Source of the DNA: Acetobacter sp. | GTDB lineage: Bacteria > Pseudomonadota > Alphaproteobacteria > Acetobacterales > Acetobacteraceae | Length of the DNA: 41,367 nucleotides | Direction of reading: 5' to 3' | Assembly (NCBI GenBank): GCA_012517935.1 | Contig: JAAYUA010000165.1 | Coordinates: forward strand, 1 to 41,367 | In this document: piece by piece, positions 18,132 through 27,204 of the stretch | How the letters are laid out: each line of letters starts with the position of its first letter | Position numbering within the stretch: the stretch's first letter is position 1 | Program-made: the position numbers and the translations under genes | Notes under the pieces: generated by a model | What the model saw: only the letters and a program-made list of their open reading frames with translations | Databases searched by the model: none | What the model was told of the DNA's origin: nothing

Positions 18132-19162
18132 TCTGGCCGACAGGATATATCCCTTTGACGAAGAGCAACAACCGCCTGCTCCACGATGTCTTCGATGATC
18201 CGTGAAACAGGCTCAATTTCCTTCACCATACCAACCGATTGGCCAGCCATGACGGAACCGTACTCAACATCACCATCAATAACCGCACGCCGCAAGGCCC
18301 CCGCCCAGAAATGCTCGATTTCGAGCTGAGCTTCCTCCTTCGTCAGTTCTTCCGCACGGAATTTCCGAAGAACCTCCGCCTGATGCTCCATAAACCGACG
18401 TCCACCCTCGTTCGCCAATGCACGAACCGGGATGACCGGAAAGCGTGGATCCAGTTGAGCAGAAGTTACAGCATCGCGTGCGGATGCACGGATGAAAGCC
18501 TTCTTGAAATTTTCGTGAGCAATACTTTCCGCCGCCGCAGCAAAACGGGTGCCAAGCTGCGCGCCGGCAGCACCCTGCTCAAGCCACGACAAAATCATGT
18601 CACCACGATTGAGACCACCTGCAACAAACACCGGAATTTCACGGATGTAAGGCAGGATTTCCTGCCCCAGAACAGTCAGTGACACCGGGCCAATATGCCC
18701 GCCAGCTTCAGATCCTTCAATAACCAGAGCATCAATGCCCATCCGCACCAGACGCTTGGCCAGAACAAGAGCCGGAGCAAAAGCAATCACCTTCACTCCA
18801 CCGTCCTTCAGCGCCCGAATCGCTGGTGCCGGGGGAATGCCACCTGCAAGGACAACGTGACCAACACCAGTTTTCAGACAAACCTGAACCAGTTCATCCA
18901 ACTGAGGATGCATGGTGATCAGATTCACCCCGAACGGCTTGTCTGTCAGGGACTGTGTTGCAACAATCTCTGCTTCCAGAAGCTCAGGCGTCATCGCGCC
19001 GCAGGCAATAACCCCGAATCCTCCGGCATTTGAAATCGCAGACACAAGGTTGCGTTCACTGACCCAGGACATCGCGCCACCGAGAATGGCGTATCGGGTT
19101 CCCAGAAATTCAGCCCCACGTGCAGAAAGACGTGAAAACTCGATCACAGCACTGTCAGTCAT
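18128..19162 (-). CDS. Nitronate monooxygenase / 2-nitropropane dioxygenase family flavoprotein
   Basis: A 344-residue FMN-dependent TIM-barrel protein. It starts with the substrate/flavin strand YAILGGAMSWVSERNLVSAISNAGG, has the phosphate-binding and catalytic block VIEGSEAGGHIG (His is the likely base) and a second flavin motif VAGGLNRGD ... GAAGAQLGTRF. Known members oxidise alkyl nitronates, protecting against propionate-3-nitronate; many have unknown substrates. The ATG at 19162 with GAGGTG just upstream is clearly better than the longer frame starting at 19234. It lies eight bases after lysC and overlaps the rodZ-like gene, so the three are probably one operon. A paralogue lies at 40057-41145. 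Confidence 0.9.
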   Translation of the reverse strand: MTDSAVIEFSRLSARGAEFLGTRYAILGGAMSWVSERNLVSAISNAGGFGVIACGAMTPELLEAEIVATQSLTDKPFGVNLITMHPQLDELVQVCLKTGVGHVVLAGGIPPAPAIRALKDGGVKVIAFAPALVLAKRLVRMGIDALVIEGSEAGGHIGPVSLTVLGQEILPYIREIPVFVAGGLNRGDMILSWLEQGAAGAQLGTRFAAAAESIAHENFKKAFIRASARDAVTSAQLDPRFPVIPVRALANEGGRRFMEHQAEVLRKFRAEELTKEEAQLEIEHFWAGALRRAVIDGDVEYGSVMAGQSVGMVKEIEPVSRIIEDIVEQAVVALRQRDISCRPE

Positions 19163-19169
19163 ATTCACC

Positions 19170-20423
19170 TCAGGCTGCATCAAGACCGTAGGCTGTATGC
19201 AGAGCACGTATGGCCAGTTCCGCGTATTCTGCACCGATCAGAACCGAAACTTTGATCTCGCTTGTCGAAATCACCTGCACATTGATCGCGCGATCCGCCA
19301 ATGTCTTGAACATCGTGCTGGCAATACCTGCATGAGAGCGCATGCCAATTCCGACCACGCTGATCTTCACAACGTCGGAATCCGTCATCAACTGGCCATA
19401 CTGGATTGTCGGACGGGCTGCTTCCATAATGGCAATCGTACGTTCAAGATCGCCCTTGCCCGTTGTGAACGTCATGTTAGTCATGCCGTCTTCACCCGTG
19501 CTCTGCACAATCATGTCAACATTGATGTTCGCATCGGACAACGGCCCGAAAATCGCAGCGGCAATGCCGGGACAGTCCGGGATCCGCCGGACGGAAATTT
19601 TCGCCTCATCCCGCGAATAGGCAATGCCCGAGACCAGTTCCTGTTCCACGATTTCGTCCTCATCCACCACAAGAGAGCCGGGAAGACAGCTGTCATCCAC
19701 CGGCGAATCATCCGCAAAGCTGGAAAGAACCTGCACGCGGACCTTTTCCTTCATCGCAAGCTCGACGCTGCGTGTCTGAAGAACCTTGGCACCAACGGAA
19801 GCAAGTTCCAGCATTTCCTCATAGCTGATCCTGTCGATCTTCCGGGCTTTCGACGTGATCCGAGGGTCCGTCGTGTAAATCCCGTCCACATCGGTGTAAA
19901 TATCACACCGATCGGCTTTCACCGCAGCAGCAACAGCCACAGCCGACGTATCAGAGCCGCCGCGCCCCAAAGTGGCAATGCGACCATCCGGCCCGACCCC
20001 CTGGAAACCCGCGATCACCGGCACGACGCCCTCCGTCATGCACAATCCCAGTTTTGCACCATCGATACGGGCAATACGGGCCTTTGAATGCGCATCATCC
20101 GTTTCGACCGGCACCTGCCAGCCCTGCCATGAACGCGCCTTCACCCCCAGATTCTGCAAGGCAATGGCAAGAAGTCCGCTCGTCACCTGCTCTCCGGTTG
20201 CCACGACCGCATCATATTCAGCCGGATCATGAAGCGGAGAAAGCGACTGACAGAAACCGACCAGACGGTTCGTTTCACCGGCCATGGCAGAAACCACGAC
20301 AGCAACTTCACATCCAGCCTCAACCTGCTTTTTCACCCGCGCTGCAACGGCGCGAATTCGGTCAAGGTCACCGACGGAAGTTCCACCAAATTTCATGACA
20401 ATCCGTTGGGCGCTGCGCGACAT
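19170..20423 (-). CDS. lysC: Aspartate kinase
   Basis: Phosphorylates aspartate, the first step toward lysine, threonine, methionine and diaminopimelate. From ATG 20423 (AGGA three bases before) the protein is 417 residues. It has the N-terminal KFGGTSVGD (11-19), the kinase segment [18 protein letters not shown], and two C-terminal ACT domains (around [20 protein letters not shown] and [19 protein letters not shown]) typical of feedback-regulated class II aspartokinases. The longer frame from 20519 adds 32 residues with no family similarity. It is probably the first gene of an operon with the nitronate monooxygenase and rodZ-like genes, and is divergent from ubiG. Confidence 0.97.
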   Translation of the reverse strand: MSRSAQRIVMKFGGTSVGDLDRIRAVAARVKKQVEAGCEVAVVVSAMAGETNRLVGFCQSLSPLHDPAEYDAVVATGEQVTSGLLAIALQNLGVKARSWQGWQVPVETDDAHSKARIARIDGAKLGLCMTEGVVPVIAGFQGVGPDGRIATLGRGGSDTSAVAVAAAVKADRCDIYTDVDGIYTTDPRITSKARKIDRISYEEMLELASVGAKVLQTRSVELAMKEKVRVQVLSSFADDSPVDDSCLPGSLVVDEDEIVEQELVSGIAYSRDEAKISVRRIPDCPGIAAAIFGPLSDANINVDMIVQSTGEDGMTNMTFTTGKGDLERTIAIMEAARPTIQYGQLMTDSDVVKISVVGIGMRSHAGIASTMFKTLADRAINVQVISTSEIKVSVLIGAEYAELAIRALHTAYGLDAA

Positions 20424-20603
20424 AATTCCTGTATAACTCCACCCGAAGACCGTCCGGCACGGCACGCTGAGGGACACCACTTCCGTCATCCTCGGTCCTG
20501 ACCGGTTATTGGGAACCATTGCAGAAGACGGCGGGTCGCGTCACATACCCTTCGTTTCGTGTCTGCGTCCAGCACCCGGACAGAGAGAAAAGGCCAGTTT
20601 TCC

Positions 20604-21395
20604 ATGTTTCCAGAACAGACCGCCTCCGACAGCGGTATTTACGCCGGAGAATTCGAAGAAGAAAACGGCGTAACGACACCTTCCTCCGTCGAGGAAAGCG
20701 AGATCGCTCACTTCAGCGCACTAGCGGCAGACTGGTGGAACCCGCGTGGTCCCATGCGCCCCCTGCATGCCATGAACCCCCTTCGCATCCGCTGGATCGA
20801 TCGCTTCCTTCCCCTCGGCCGACGCGGTTCTGCCGGTCTGAAACTGCTCGACATAGGCTGCGGCGCAGGACTCGCAAGCGAAGCTCTGGCAAAAACAGGC
20901 CGGAATGTTCTTGGGCTGGATGCGTCCGATGCAGGAATTTCCGCGGCAAAACAACATCTTGCCGACAACCCTCTCCCCCCCGGAAGCGGCGCGCTCGACT
21001 ATCGCTGCGGAAGCGCCGAAGATCTTGTTGCGGAAGGCCGGACATTCGATGCCGTCATCGCACTGGAAGTCATCGAACATGTCGCCGATCCTGTCGCCTT
21101 CATGGCTTTGCTTTCAAAACTGACACAACCAGGCGGTCGTGTTTTCGTTTCAACAATGAACAGGACACCCGCAGCATGGGCCCTGGCGAAGCTGGGAGCG
21201 GAATATATCGCGCGACTGCTTCCAGTGGGCACACATGACTGGAAGAAATTTATCACACCCGCAGAACTGGCATCCGCAGGACGCAAGTCAGGTCTGCGCC
21301 TCTGCGCAACTGCGGGCATGAAACCAAGCTTCTCCGGATGGAAAGAAAGCCGGGATATGAGCGTCAATTACATCGCATATTTTGAACGGGACTGA
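20604..21395 (+). CDS. ubiG: Bifunctional ubiquinone O-methyltransferase
   Basis: Performs both O-methylations of ubiquinone biosynthesis with S-adenosylmethionine. The 263-residue protein has the UbiG signature ADWWNPRGPMRPLHAMNPLRI near residue 35-55, SAM motif I KLLDIGCGAGLASEALA, motif II-like FDAVIALEVIEHV, and GGRVFVSTMNRTPAA before the C-terminal THDWKKFITPAEL block. ATG 20604, with AAGG ten bases upstream, was preferred over GTG 20559, whose upstream sequence has no ribosome site. Convergent with aroC, with a shared hairpin between. Confidence 0.96.
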   Translation: MFPEQTASDSGIYAGEFEEENGVTTPSSVEESEIAHFSALAADWWNPRGPMRPLHAMNPLRIRWIDRFLPLGRRGSAGLKLLDIGCGAGLASEALAKTGRNVLGLDASDAGISAAKQHLADNPLPPGSGALDYRCGSAEDLVAEGRTFDAVIALEVIEHVADPVAFMALLSKLTQPGGRVFVSTMNRTPAAWALAKLGAEYIARLLPVGTHDWKKFITPAELASAGRKSGLRLCATAGMKPSFSGWKESRDMSVNYIAYFERD

Positions 21396-21406
21396 AAAAT
21401 ATCCCC

Positions 21407-21422
21407 GGCGGCATATGCCGCC
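21407..21422 (-). terminator. Terminator of aroC (also between convergent ubiG)
   Basis: GGCGGC-atat-GCCGCC, a fully palindromic 16-base hairpin. Read on the minus strand after the aroC stop it is followed by GGGGATATTTTTC, a usable T-run. It may also act on ubiG transcripts, although the plus-strand side lacks a good T-run. Confidence 0.65.
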
Positions 21423-21437
21423 ACCCGTTATAAATCG

Positions 21438-22547
21438 TCAGAAAACAACCGAAGAACCAAAACTGAACCCGGCACCCGCACCTGTCTGACCTCGGTGCCG
21501 CAAGAAATGATCCGCAAGAACGCAGGCCATCATGGCCTCGCCAACAGGAACGGCCCTGATCCCGACGCAAGGATCATGACGACCACGCGTCACAACCTCT
21601 ATTTCTTCTCCCTCGCGCGTCACCGAGCGCGTGGGGACAAGCATCGAACTGGTCGGCTTCACCGCGAAACGCACAACAACGTCCTGACCGGTTGAAATTC
21701 CACCCAGAATACCACCGGCATGATTGGAGCCGAACGCCAGCTTATGATTCTGCATGAATAGTTCGTCAGCATTTTCCGGACCAGTCCAGCCCGCCACAGC
21801 GCTGCCCGCACCAATCTCCACAGATTTCACCGCATTGATGCTCATCATCGCCGCAGCAAGATCGGAATCCAGCTTGCCATAAATCGGAGCACCAAATCCT
21901 GCGGGGACACCCTCGGCGACGATTTCGATCATTGCACCGACTGACGAACCGGCCTTGCGGATCCCCGCAAGATATTGCTCCCAAACCGGCAACATCTCTC
22001 TGTCCGGGCAGAAAAACTGGTTCCGGGAAACCTCACTCCAATCCCATCGGGAACGATCAATGCTATGTGGCCCGATCTGTGTCAGCGCACCCCGGATGCG
22101 AATACCGTCCCCAAGGATTTTTCGCGCCACGCCGCCTGCAGCAACACGCATCGCCGTTTCGCGCGCGGAAGAACGTCCGCCGCCACGATAATCACGGATG
22201 CCATATTTGGCTTCATAAGCATAATCCGCATGACCCGGACGATACGTCACTGCGATATCGCCATAATCACGCGACCGCTGATCCGTATTTTCGATCATCA
22301 GAGAAATCGGCGTACCAGTCGTCAGCCCCTCAAAGACACCGGACAAGATACGAACGGCATCAGGCTCGTTCCGCTTCGTCGTGAAGTCGGTCCGTCCCGG
22401 ACGTCGGAGATCCAGAAATGGCTGAATATCCGCTTCAGAAAGGGGAATACGAGGGGGGCAGCCATCGACCACGCATCCTATGGCCGGACCATGGCTTTCT
22501 CCCCATGTCGTGACACGAAACAGATGACCGAAGCTGTTGTGAGACAC
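21438..22547 (-). CDS. aroC: Chorismate synthase
   Basis: Final enzyme of the shikimate pathway, converting EPSP to chorismate with reduced FMN. The 369-residue protein begins [20 protein letters not shown], the family signature, and contains [25 protein letters not shown] split around residue 115 and [18 protein letters not shown] near the end. The GTG at 22547 has GGGGAA five bases before it. The longer frame to 22628 would run into the fabI gene and is rejected. It is downstream of fabI by 49 bases on the same strand, so the pair may be cotranscribed. Confidence 0.97.
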   Translation of the reverse strand: MSHNSFGHLFRVTTWGESHGPAIGCVVDGCPPRIPLSEADIQPFLDLRRPGRTDFTTKRNEPDAVRILSGVFEGLTTGTPISLMIENTDQRSRDYGDIAVTYRPGHADYAYEAKYGIRDYRGGGRSSARETAMRVAAGGVARKILGDGIRIRGALTQIGPHSIDRSRWDWSEVSRNQFFCPDREMLPVWEQYLAGIRKAGSSVGAMIEIVAEGVPAGFGAPIYGKLDSDLAAAMMSINAVKSVEIGAGSAVAGWTGPENADELFMQNHKLAFGSNHAGGILGGISTGQDVVVRFAVKPTSSMLVPTRSVTREGEEIEVVTRGRHDPCVGIRAVPVGEAMMACVLADHFLRHRGQTGAGAGFSFGSSVVF

Positions 22548-22596
22548 GGCGTTCCCCGTTGCTGGAATTTCTTTTGGAAAGCGACAGAACTGCTGC

Positions 22597-23436
22597 TCAG
22601 TCTCCGGCGACTGAAATATCCGGCGCATCCGGATTTTTCATGCCGACAACATGATAACAGGAGTCAACATGATGAACCTCTCCCGTCACCCCGGCCGACA
22701 GATCAGAAAGAAGGTAGAGACCTGATCCACCAACATCTTCCAGAGAAGTATTGCGGCGCAGCGGCGAGTTATACTGATTCCACTTCAGAATGTAACGGAA
22801 ATCACCAATACCACTTGCTGCCAACGTCTTGATCGGACCCGCGGAAAGCGCGTTGACACGGATACCGTCAGAACCAAGATCAGTCGCAAGATAGCGCACG
22901 GAAGCTTCAAGAGCGGCCTTGGCAACGCCCATGACATTGTAATGAGGCATCACGCGCTCTGCCCCCAGATAAGACAGTGTCAGTATGGAGCCGCCCGGCG
23001 ACATCATGGCTGCGGCACGCTGCGCCACTGCCGTGAAGGAATAGCACGAAATATCCATGGCCTTCAGAAACGCGTCACGCGGGGTGTCCGCATAACGGCC
23101 ACGCAGATACTGCTTGTCCGCCCATCCGATGGCATGCACGACAAAATCGATGCTGCCCCAACGCTCCCGAATGGCTTCAAATGTCGCATCCAGCGCGGCA
23201 TCATCTCCCACGTCGCACGGCAGCAGCAGCGATGATCCAACGCTTTCAGCCAGAGGAGCTACACGCTTCGCAAGCGCATCGCCCTGATAGGTAAAAGCAA
23301 GTTCACCTCCCTGAGCAGCAACTGCTTTGGCAATGGCCCAGGCAATGGAACGGTCATTGGCGACACCCATCACAATCCCACGCTTGCCCTGCATGAGATT
23401 GCCCTGGATAACAGGTGCAGAATTTGCATCGGACAT
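22597..23436 (-). CDS. fabI: Enoyl-[acyl-carrier-protein] reductase, NADH-dependent
   Basis: Reduces trans-2-enoyl-ACP in the last step of each fatty acid elongation cycle. The 279-residue SDR-fold protein has the FabI-type nucleotide loop [17 protein letters not shown] (20-36) and the catalytic Y156, Y166 and K173 in [20 protein letters not shown]. Later blocks [17 protein letters not shown] and [19 protein letters not shown] are typical. FabI is the triclosan-sensitive type. The gene is divergent from pdxH across 136 bases containing the inverted repeat CGGAC-aa-GTCCG at 23506-23517. Confidence 0.97.
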   Translation of the reverse strand: MSDANSAPVIQGNLMQGKRGIVMGVANDRSIAWAIAKAVAAQGGELAFTYQGDALAKRVAPLAESVGSSLLLPCDVGDDAALDATFEAIRERWGSIDFVVHAIGWADKQYLRGRYADTPRDAFLKAMDISCYSFTAVAQRAAAMMSPGGSILTLSYLGAERVMPHYNVMGVAKAALEASVRYLATDLGSDGIRVNALSAGPIKTLAASGIGDFRYILKWNQYNSPLRRNTSLEDVGGSGLYLLSDLSAGVTGEVHHVDSCYHVVGMKNPDAPDISVAGD

Positions 23437-23505
23437 GTGCTAAAACCCTCGTCTGAAACGACATCTGGCGGACAAAGAAAGCCGTGGTTGCATAACGCGG
23501 ACCTA

Positions 23506-23517
23506 CGGACAAGTCCG
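23506..23517. repeat. Short inverted repeat in the fabI-pdxH divergent region
   Basis: CGGAC-aa-GTCCG, five-base arms, placed between the divergent fabI and pdxH starts. It could be an operator; the evidence is only symmetry and position. Confidence 0.2.
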
Positions 23518-23572
23518 GATAAGTGACGAAGAAACGAAATTGCCCGGCATGGCCTCCAGAAAAGGTGAACAG

Positions 23573-24187
23573 ATGACCGAGAAGACACACCAGGAACTGA
23601 TCGACCTCACAGCCGATCCTTTCGATCTTTTCACCATGTGGATGCAGGACGCGGAACGTTCCGAGCCCAATGATCCCAACGCAATGACGCTGGCAACAGT
23701 TACACCGGAAGGACGTCCGGACGCTCGCATCATTCTGCTGAAAGGGGCAGACCGCCGGGGGTTTGTCTTCTATACCAACATGGAAAGCCGCAAGGGAAAG
23801 GAACTGACCCTCCACCCGTTCGCAACGCTTGTCTTTCACTGGAAATCACTTCGCCGCCAGATCCGCATCGAAGGTCCCATCGAACGAACCAGTGATGAAG
23901 AAGCCGATGCTTATTTTGCATCCCGGAGCCTGATGTCACGCATGGGTGCCGTTGCATCCCTGCAATCCCGCCCCCTGCCGGATCGGGCGATCTTCGAAAA
24001 ACGCATTGAAGATGTCAGGGCACGTTACGGAGACGGCCCCGTTCCCCGTCCTGAAAACTGGTCAGGCTTCCGTGTCCTGCCTGACCGTTTTGAATTCTGG
24101 CAGGACCGTCCCTACCGCCTGCATGACCGTGCGATATGGACCCCAAGTGAGGATGGCACCTGGTCGGTTACGCGCCTCTATCCATAA
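23573..24187 (+). CDS. pdxH: Pyridoxine/pyridoxamine 5'-phosphate oxidase
   Basis: FMN-dependent oxidase producing pyridoxal 5'-phosphate in the synthesis and salvage of vitamin B6. The 204-residue protein has NAMTLATVTPEGRPDARIILLKG split at residues 29-50, GFVFYTNMESRKGKEL for FMN binding, and the C-terminal DRFEFWQDRPYRLHDR followed by WSVTRLYP, which is the normal family end. ATG 23573 with AGGTG five bases upstream was chosen over the TTG/ATG at 23540/23549. Divergent from fabI. Confidence 0.96.
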   Translation: MTEKTHQELIDLTADPFDLFTMWMQDAERSEPNDPNAMTLATVTPEGRPDARIILLKGADRRGFVFYTNMESRKGKELTLHPFATLVFHWKSLRRQIRIEGPIERTSDEEADAYFASRSLMSRMGAVASLQSRPLPDRAIFEKRIEDVRARYGDGPVPRPENWSGFRVLPDRFEFWQDRPYRLHDRAIWTPSEDGTWSVTRLYP

Positions 24188-24197
24188 CCCCCCCTGA

Positions 24198-24212
24198 CGG
24201 AAGCATCTTCCG
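24198..24212 (+). terminator. Weak hairpin after pdxH
   Basis: CGGAAG-cat-CTTCCG, six-base perfect stem starting 11 bases after the pdxH stop; no T-run follows. It may be a weak terminator. Confidence 0.35.
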
Positions 24213-24279
24213 CTTCCTGATATCCATCACGTCAACAGACCCTCACGCACACATATTCAGATCGGAATGGAGAGCCTTG

Positions 24280-25155
24280 ATGAAACAGGTCAGCAAAATC
24301 CTTCTCCCCGTGAGCAGCACCCGCAACATTGAAGCCGCGTTTACCCTCGGCCGAAACTTCATCCGACGCTTCAACGCGCATCTTGCCGTTATTCATATTC
24401 AGGCGGATGGCCGCGATATTGCCCCACTGGCCGGAGAAGGCCTGACAGGAGGCATGATCGAGGAGTTGATGTCAGCGGCAGCCAAGGAAAGCGTAAAACG
24501 CTCGGAAGAAATCAGGGACGCATTCCAGACATTTGCCACGACCAATGGGCTTGAAATCACCGATTCGGCTTCTTCGTTTCCAACAGACCGACCAACAGCC
24601 AGCCTCACCGTTCTAACCGGCGATGAACCCCAGCGCATTGCATGGCACGCACGCCTCTCGGATTTCACCCTCATACAGCACCCTGATTCAGGCGATGAAG
24701 TCTCCTCTTCAGAAGCCCTACATGCCGTTCTGTTCGACAGCGGGCGTCCTGCAATCATGGCTCCACGCGTTCCACCAAAGGACGTCATTCGCCGCATCTG
24801 CATCGCATGGAATGGTTCGGCCGAAGCCGCCTCAGCCCTCCGCGGCGTTCTGGCCTGGGCTTCAACCGCGGAAAAAGTCCGCGTCCTGCACGGGAATGAC
24901 ACCTATATGCAGGGGCCAAGTGTAAACGAAGTCGTCCAATATCTGGCCATGCATAATATCGAAGCCGACACACAGGAATTTCCGCCAGAAGATCGCAATG
25001 TCGGCAAAGGCCTGCTGAAGGCATGCACGGATTTTGATGCGGACCTGCTCGCCATGGGCGCTTACTCCCACTCCCGTCTGCGGCAGCTGATCCTGGGTGG
25101 CGTCACTCGCCACATTCTGGAACATGCAGAGCTCCCGGTCCTTCTAAGCCACTGA
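24280..25155 (+). CDS. Universal stress protein (tandem Usp domains)
   Basis: A 291-residue cytoplasmic protein with two Usp-like halves. The second half ends in the ATP-binding pattern GAYSHSRLRQLILGGVTRHIL (G-x2-x-S-x9-G-x-T/S type) followed by ELPVLLSH. The first half begins KQVSKILLPVSSTRNIEAAFTLG but lacks the glycine-rich loop, so only the second half is likely to bind nucleotide. ATG 24280 follows GGAGAG. The gene precedes cysH by 170 bases, with a hairpin and a strong promoter between, so it is probably a separate unit. Confidence 0.87.
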   Translation: MKQVSKILLPVSSTRNIEAAFTLGRNFIRRFNAHLAVIHIQADGRDIAPLAGEGLTGGMIEELMSAAAKESVKRSEEIRDAFQTFATTNGLEITDSASSFPTDRPTASLTVLTGDEPQRIAWHARLSDFTLIQHPDSGDEVSSSEALHAVLFDSGRPAIMAPRVPPKDVIRRICIAWNGSAEAASALRGVLAWASTAEKVRVLHGNDTYMQGPSVNEVVQYLAMHNIEADTQEFPPEDRNVGKGLLKACTDFDADLLAMGAYSHSRLRQLILGGVTRHILEHAELPVLLSH

Positions 25156-25174
25156 TTTTCCGTTTTCAGCCTCT

Positions 25175-25205
25175 CTTGGACGTGAAAACCCTCATCATGT
25201 CCAAG
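25175..25205 (+). terminator. Inverted repeat downstream of the universal stress gene
   Basis: CTTGGAC (25175-25181) pairs with GTCCAAG (25199-25205) around a 17-base loop. An overlapping alternative, GTTTTC with GAAAAC, interleaves with it. No T-run directly follows. Probable terminator or read-through control before the cys promoter. Confidence 0.35.
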
Positions 25206-25260
25206 ACGCATATTTCATGGAAAAATAACATTTCCGTATAGTGCTTTTATTTCCCACACC

Positions 25261-25289
25261 TTGATTCCTTGCGTGGCGGCACCTATAAT
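25261..25289 (+). promoter_or_regulatory. Sigma-70-type promoter of cysH
   Basis: TTGATT (25261-25266), exactly 17 bases of spacer, then TATAAT (25284-25289), a perfect -10. Transcription would begin near 25296, leaving a leader of about 30 bases to the cysH ATG, which is preceded by AAGG nine bases upstream. This is the clearest promoter in the window. No CysB-type or riboswitch element was recognised around it. Confidence 0.75.
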
Positions 25290-25325
25290 TAACGAACATA
25301 AAGTGTGATTTTAAGGTTGTAGTTA

Positions 25326-26027
25326 ATGTCCTGCCCTGCGCGAGGAATTACAGAGGATCAGATCGGCTTCCTGAAAGACGCCGCATCAGACGCTAAAGAG
25401 CTTCTGAACAGAAGTCGTGACATCTTTGGCGACCGTGCGGCTGTACTTTCATCTTTTGGTGCGGAATCAGCGCTGCTGCTCGCTCTGGTCGCAGAAACAG
25501 ATCCTGCCTTCCCCGTTCTGTTTCTCAACACAGGGCAGCACTTCCCTGAAACAATCGCATATCGTCAGGATCTGGCCCGCTCGCTCGGGCTGACTGCCAT
25601 CAAGGACATCGGCCCAACCGCAGAAGCCCTGCATGACCGCGATCCACAGAATCAGCTCTGGGCCTTCGATCCGGATGCATGCTGCGCCCTTCGCAAAGTG
25701 GAGCCCCTCAATCTCACCACTTCGGGGCTCGACGCGTTGATTACCGGACGCAAACGATCGCAAGCCGCGACGCGACACCGTCTTGAAGCCGTGCAACAGG
25801 AGCCCGATGGTTCCCTGCGCATCAATCCGCTGGCAGACTGGACGCCAGAAATGATTGAAAACGAAATGACACGCCGCAACCTGTTGCGACACCCACTGAC
25901 CCAGCTCAACTATCCGTCCATTGGTTGCGCACCATGCACCGCACCCGTTGGCGAAGGCGATGATCCGCGTGCAGGTCGTTGGTCTGGTCTGAACAAGACC
26001 GAATGTGGCATCCATCGGCCGTCCTGA
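25326..26027 (+). CDS. cysH: Assimilatory adenylylsulfate (APS)-type reductase, CysH family
   Basis: Reduces activated sulfate to sulfite using thioredoxin or glutathione. The 233-residue protein has the family's SFGAESALLLALV (43-55), FLNTGQHFPETIAYRQDLA, and the C-terminal ECGIH with catalytic C227. It also carries the cysteine pairs C119-C120 and C201-C204 (CC ... CAPC), which in this family bind a [4Fe-4S] cluster and mark enzymes that act on APS; E. coli-type PAPS reductases lack them. It follows its own promoter and precedes cysD by 247 bases. That gap contains a short inverted repeat but no obvious gene. Confidence 0.93.
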   Translation: MSCPARGITEDQIGFLKDAASDAKELLNRSRDIFGDRAAVLSSFGAESALLLALVAETDPAFPVLFLNTGQHFPETIAYRQDLARSLGLTAIKDIGPTAEALHDRDPQNQLWAFDPDACCALRKVEPLNLTTSGLDALITGRKRSQAATRHRLEAVQQEPDGSLRINPLADWTPEMIENEMTRRNLLRHPLTQLNYPSIGCAPCTAPVGEGDDPRAGRWSGLNKTECGIHRPS

Positions 26028-26172
26028 TGCAGCAGCCTTCGACAACAGCCCGGAATTTTTCGATGAGAATTGAACGCTCGCCCCTTTCAGCCCATACCAG
26101 TAAGGCAGATACTACTGACGGCCTCAACCTTCGCCATATGTCCACAAAGATCTCAGGGCAGATCTGATCCCC

Positions 26173-26191
26173 CTCATTTTCACAGAATGAG
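26173..26191 (+). repeat. Inverted repeat between cysH and cysD
   Basis: CTCATT-ttcacag-AATGAG, six-base arms with seven-base loop, 84 bases before the cysD start. It could be a weak terminator after cysH or a regulatory site; no T-run follows. Confidence 0.25.
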
Positions 26192-26274
26192 CATTACTCT
26201 CACCGCCGCGCACCGCGTACGGAGCAGATGATGGTCACTTCCTGTATATCTGCGACAGGTCGCGGGAGAATATC

Positions 26275-27204
26275 ATGTCAAACATCACAGAAACCATTCT
26301 GACAGCACCTGACCTTACGCATCTCCAGCGTCTTGAGGCAGAAAGCATTCACATCATGCGTGAAGTTGCTGCAGAAGCCGAACGACCTGTCATGCTCTAT
26401 TCCATTGGCAAGGACAGCGCCGTCATGCTGCACCTTGCGATGAAGGCTTTTGCGCCGGGGAAGCCTCCCTTCCCGCTTCTCCATGTGAACACCACATGGA
26501 AATTTCGCGAAATGATCGATTTCCGCGACAGACGCGTCAAGGAGCTTGGGCTCGAACTCCTGGAATGGATCAATAAGGATGGCGTGCAACGCGGCATCAA
26601 TCCTTTCGATCATGGCGGCGCCTATACTGACATCATGAAAACAGAATCATTGAAAGCCGCACTGGATCATTACCAGTTTGACGTGGCTTTCGGTGGCGCG
26701 CGGCGTGATGAAGAAAAAAGCCGTGCGAAAGAAAGGATTTTTTCCTTCCGCAATCCGGGACATCGCTGGGATCCAAAAAATCAGAGACCTGAGCTGTGGA
26801 ATCTCTACAACACGCGCAAGAACAAGGGTGAAACCATTCGCGTGTTCCCGCTCTCAAACTGGACCGAGCTGGATATCTGGCAATATATTTACAAGGAAAG
26901 CATCCCCATCGTTCCACTTTATTACGCAGCGCAACGCCCGACTGTGGAATATAACGGAATGACCGTTATGGTCGATGATGACCGGATGCGCATTCCTGAA
27001 GGCCAGACACCTCAGACGCGAAGCATCCGCTTCCGCACACTGGGCTGTTATCCTCTGACCGGTGCTGTTGAAAGTCAGGCCAACACTCTTCCGGAAATCA
27101 TTCAGGAAATGCTTCTGACCACCACAAGCGAGCGTCAGGGCCGCGCCATCGACAAGGACAGCGCCGCCAGCATGGAAAAAAAGAAGCAGGAGGGATATTT
27201 CTGA
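26275..27204 (+). CDS. cysD: Sulfate adenylyltransferase subunit 2
   Basis: The catalytic subunit of ATP sulfurylase, forming APS from ATP and sulfate together with CysN. The 309-residue protein has the PP-loop-type [14 protein letters not shown] (42-55), [11 protein letters not shown], the block [19 protein letters not shown] and the C-terminal [22 protein letters not shown] lies before the ATG. Its TGA stop overlaps the ATG of cysNC (TGATG), showing tight translational coupling of the two subunits. Confidence 0.98.
   Translation: MSNITETILTAPDLTHLQRLEAESIHIMREVAAEAERPVMLYSIGKDSAVMLHLAMKAFAPGKPPFPLLHVNTTWKFREMIDFRDRRVKELGLELLEWINKDGVQRGINPFDHGGAYTDIMKTESLKAALDHYQFDVAFGGARRDEEKSRAKERIFSFRNPGHRWDPKNQRPELWNLYNTRKNKGETIRVFPLSNWTELDIWQYIYKESIPIVPLYYAAQRPTVEYNGMTVMVDDDRMRIPEGQTPQTRSIRFRTLGCYPLTGAVESQANTLPEIIQEMLLTTTSERQGRAIDKDSAASMEKKKQEGYF

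Noticed and set aside
18912-20087. Long plus-strand open frame of 391 codons
   Set aside because: It lies opposite the clearly identified lysC and nitronate monooxygenase genes, spans both, and its product is His/Arg-rich without any family feature; it is an antisense shadow.
22548-22628. N-terminal extension of aroC
   Set aside because: It overlaps the end of fabI and precedes the family-typical start; the GTG at 22547 has a good ribosome site.
21975-22832. Plus-strand open frame of 285 codons across aroC and fabI
   Set aside because: Covers two convincing minus-strand genes and crosses their junction; no ribosome site or motif.
26145-26168. Two AGATCT copies between cysH and cysD
   Set aside because: Each is a self-complementary six-base word; the pairing is trivial and gives no evidence of function.
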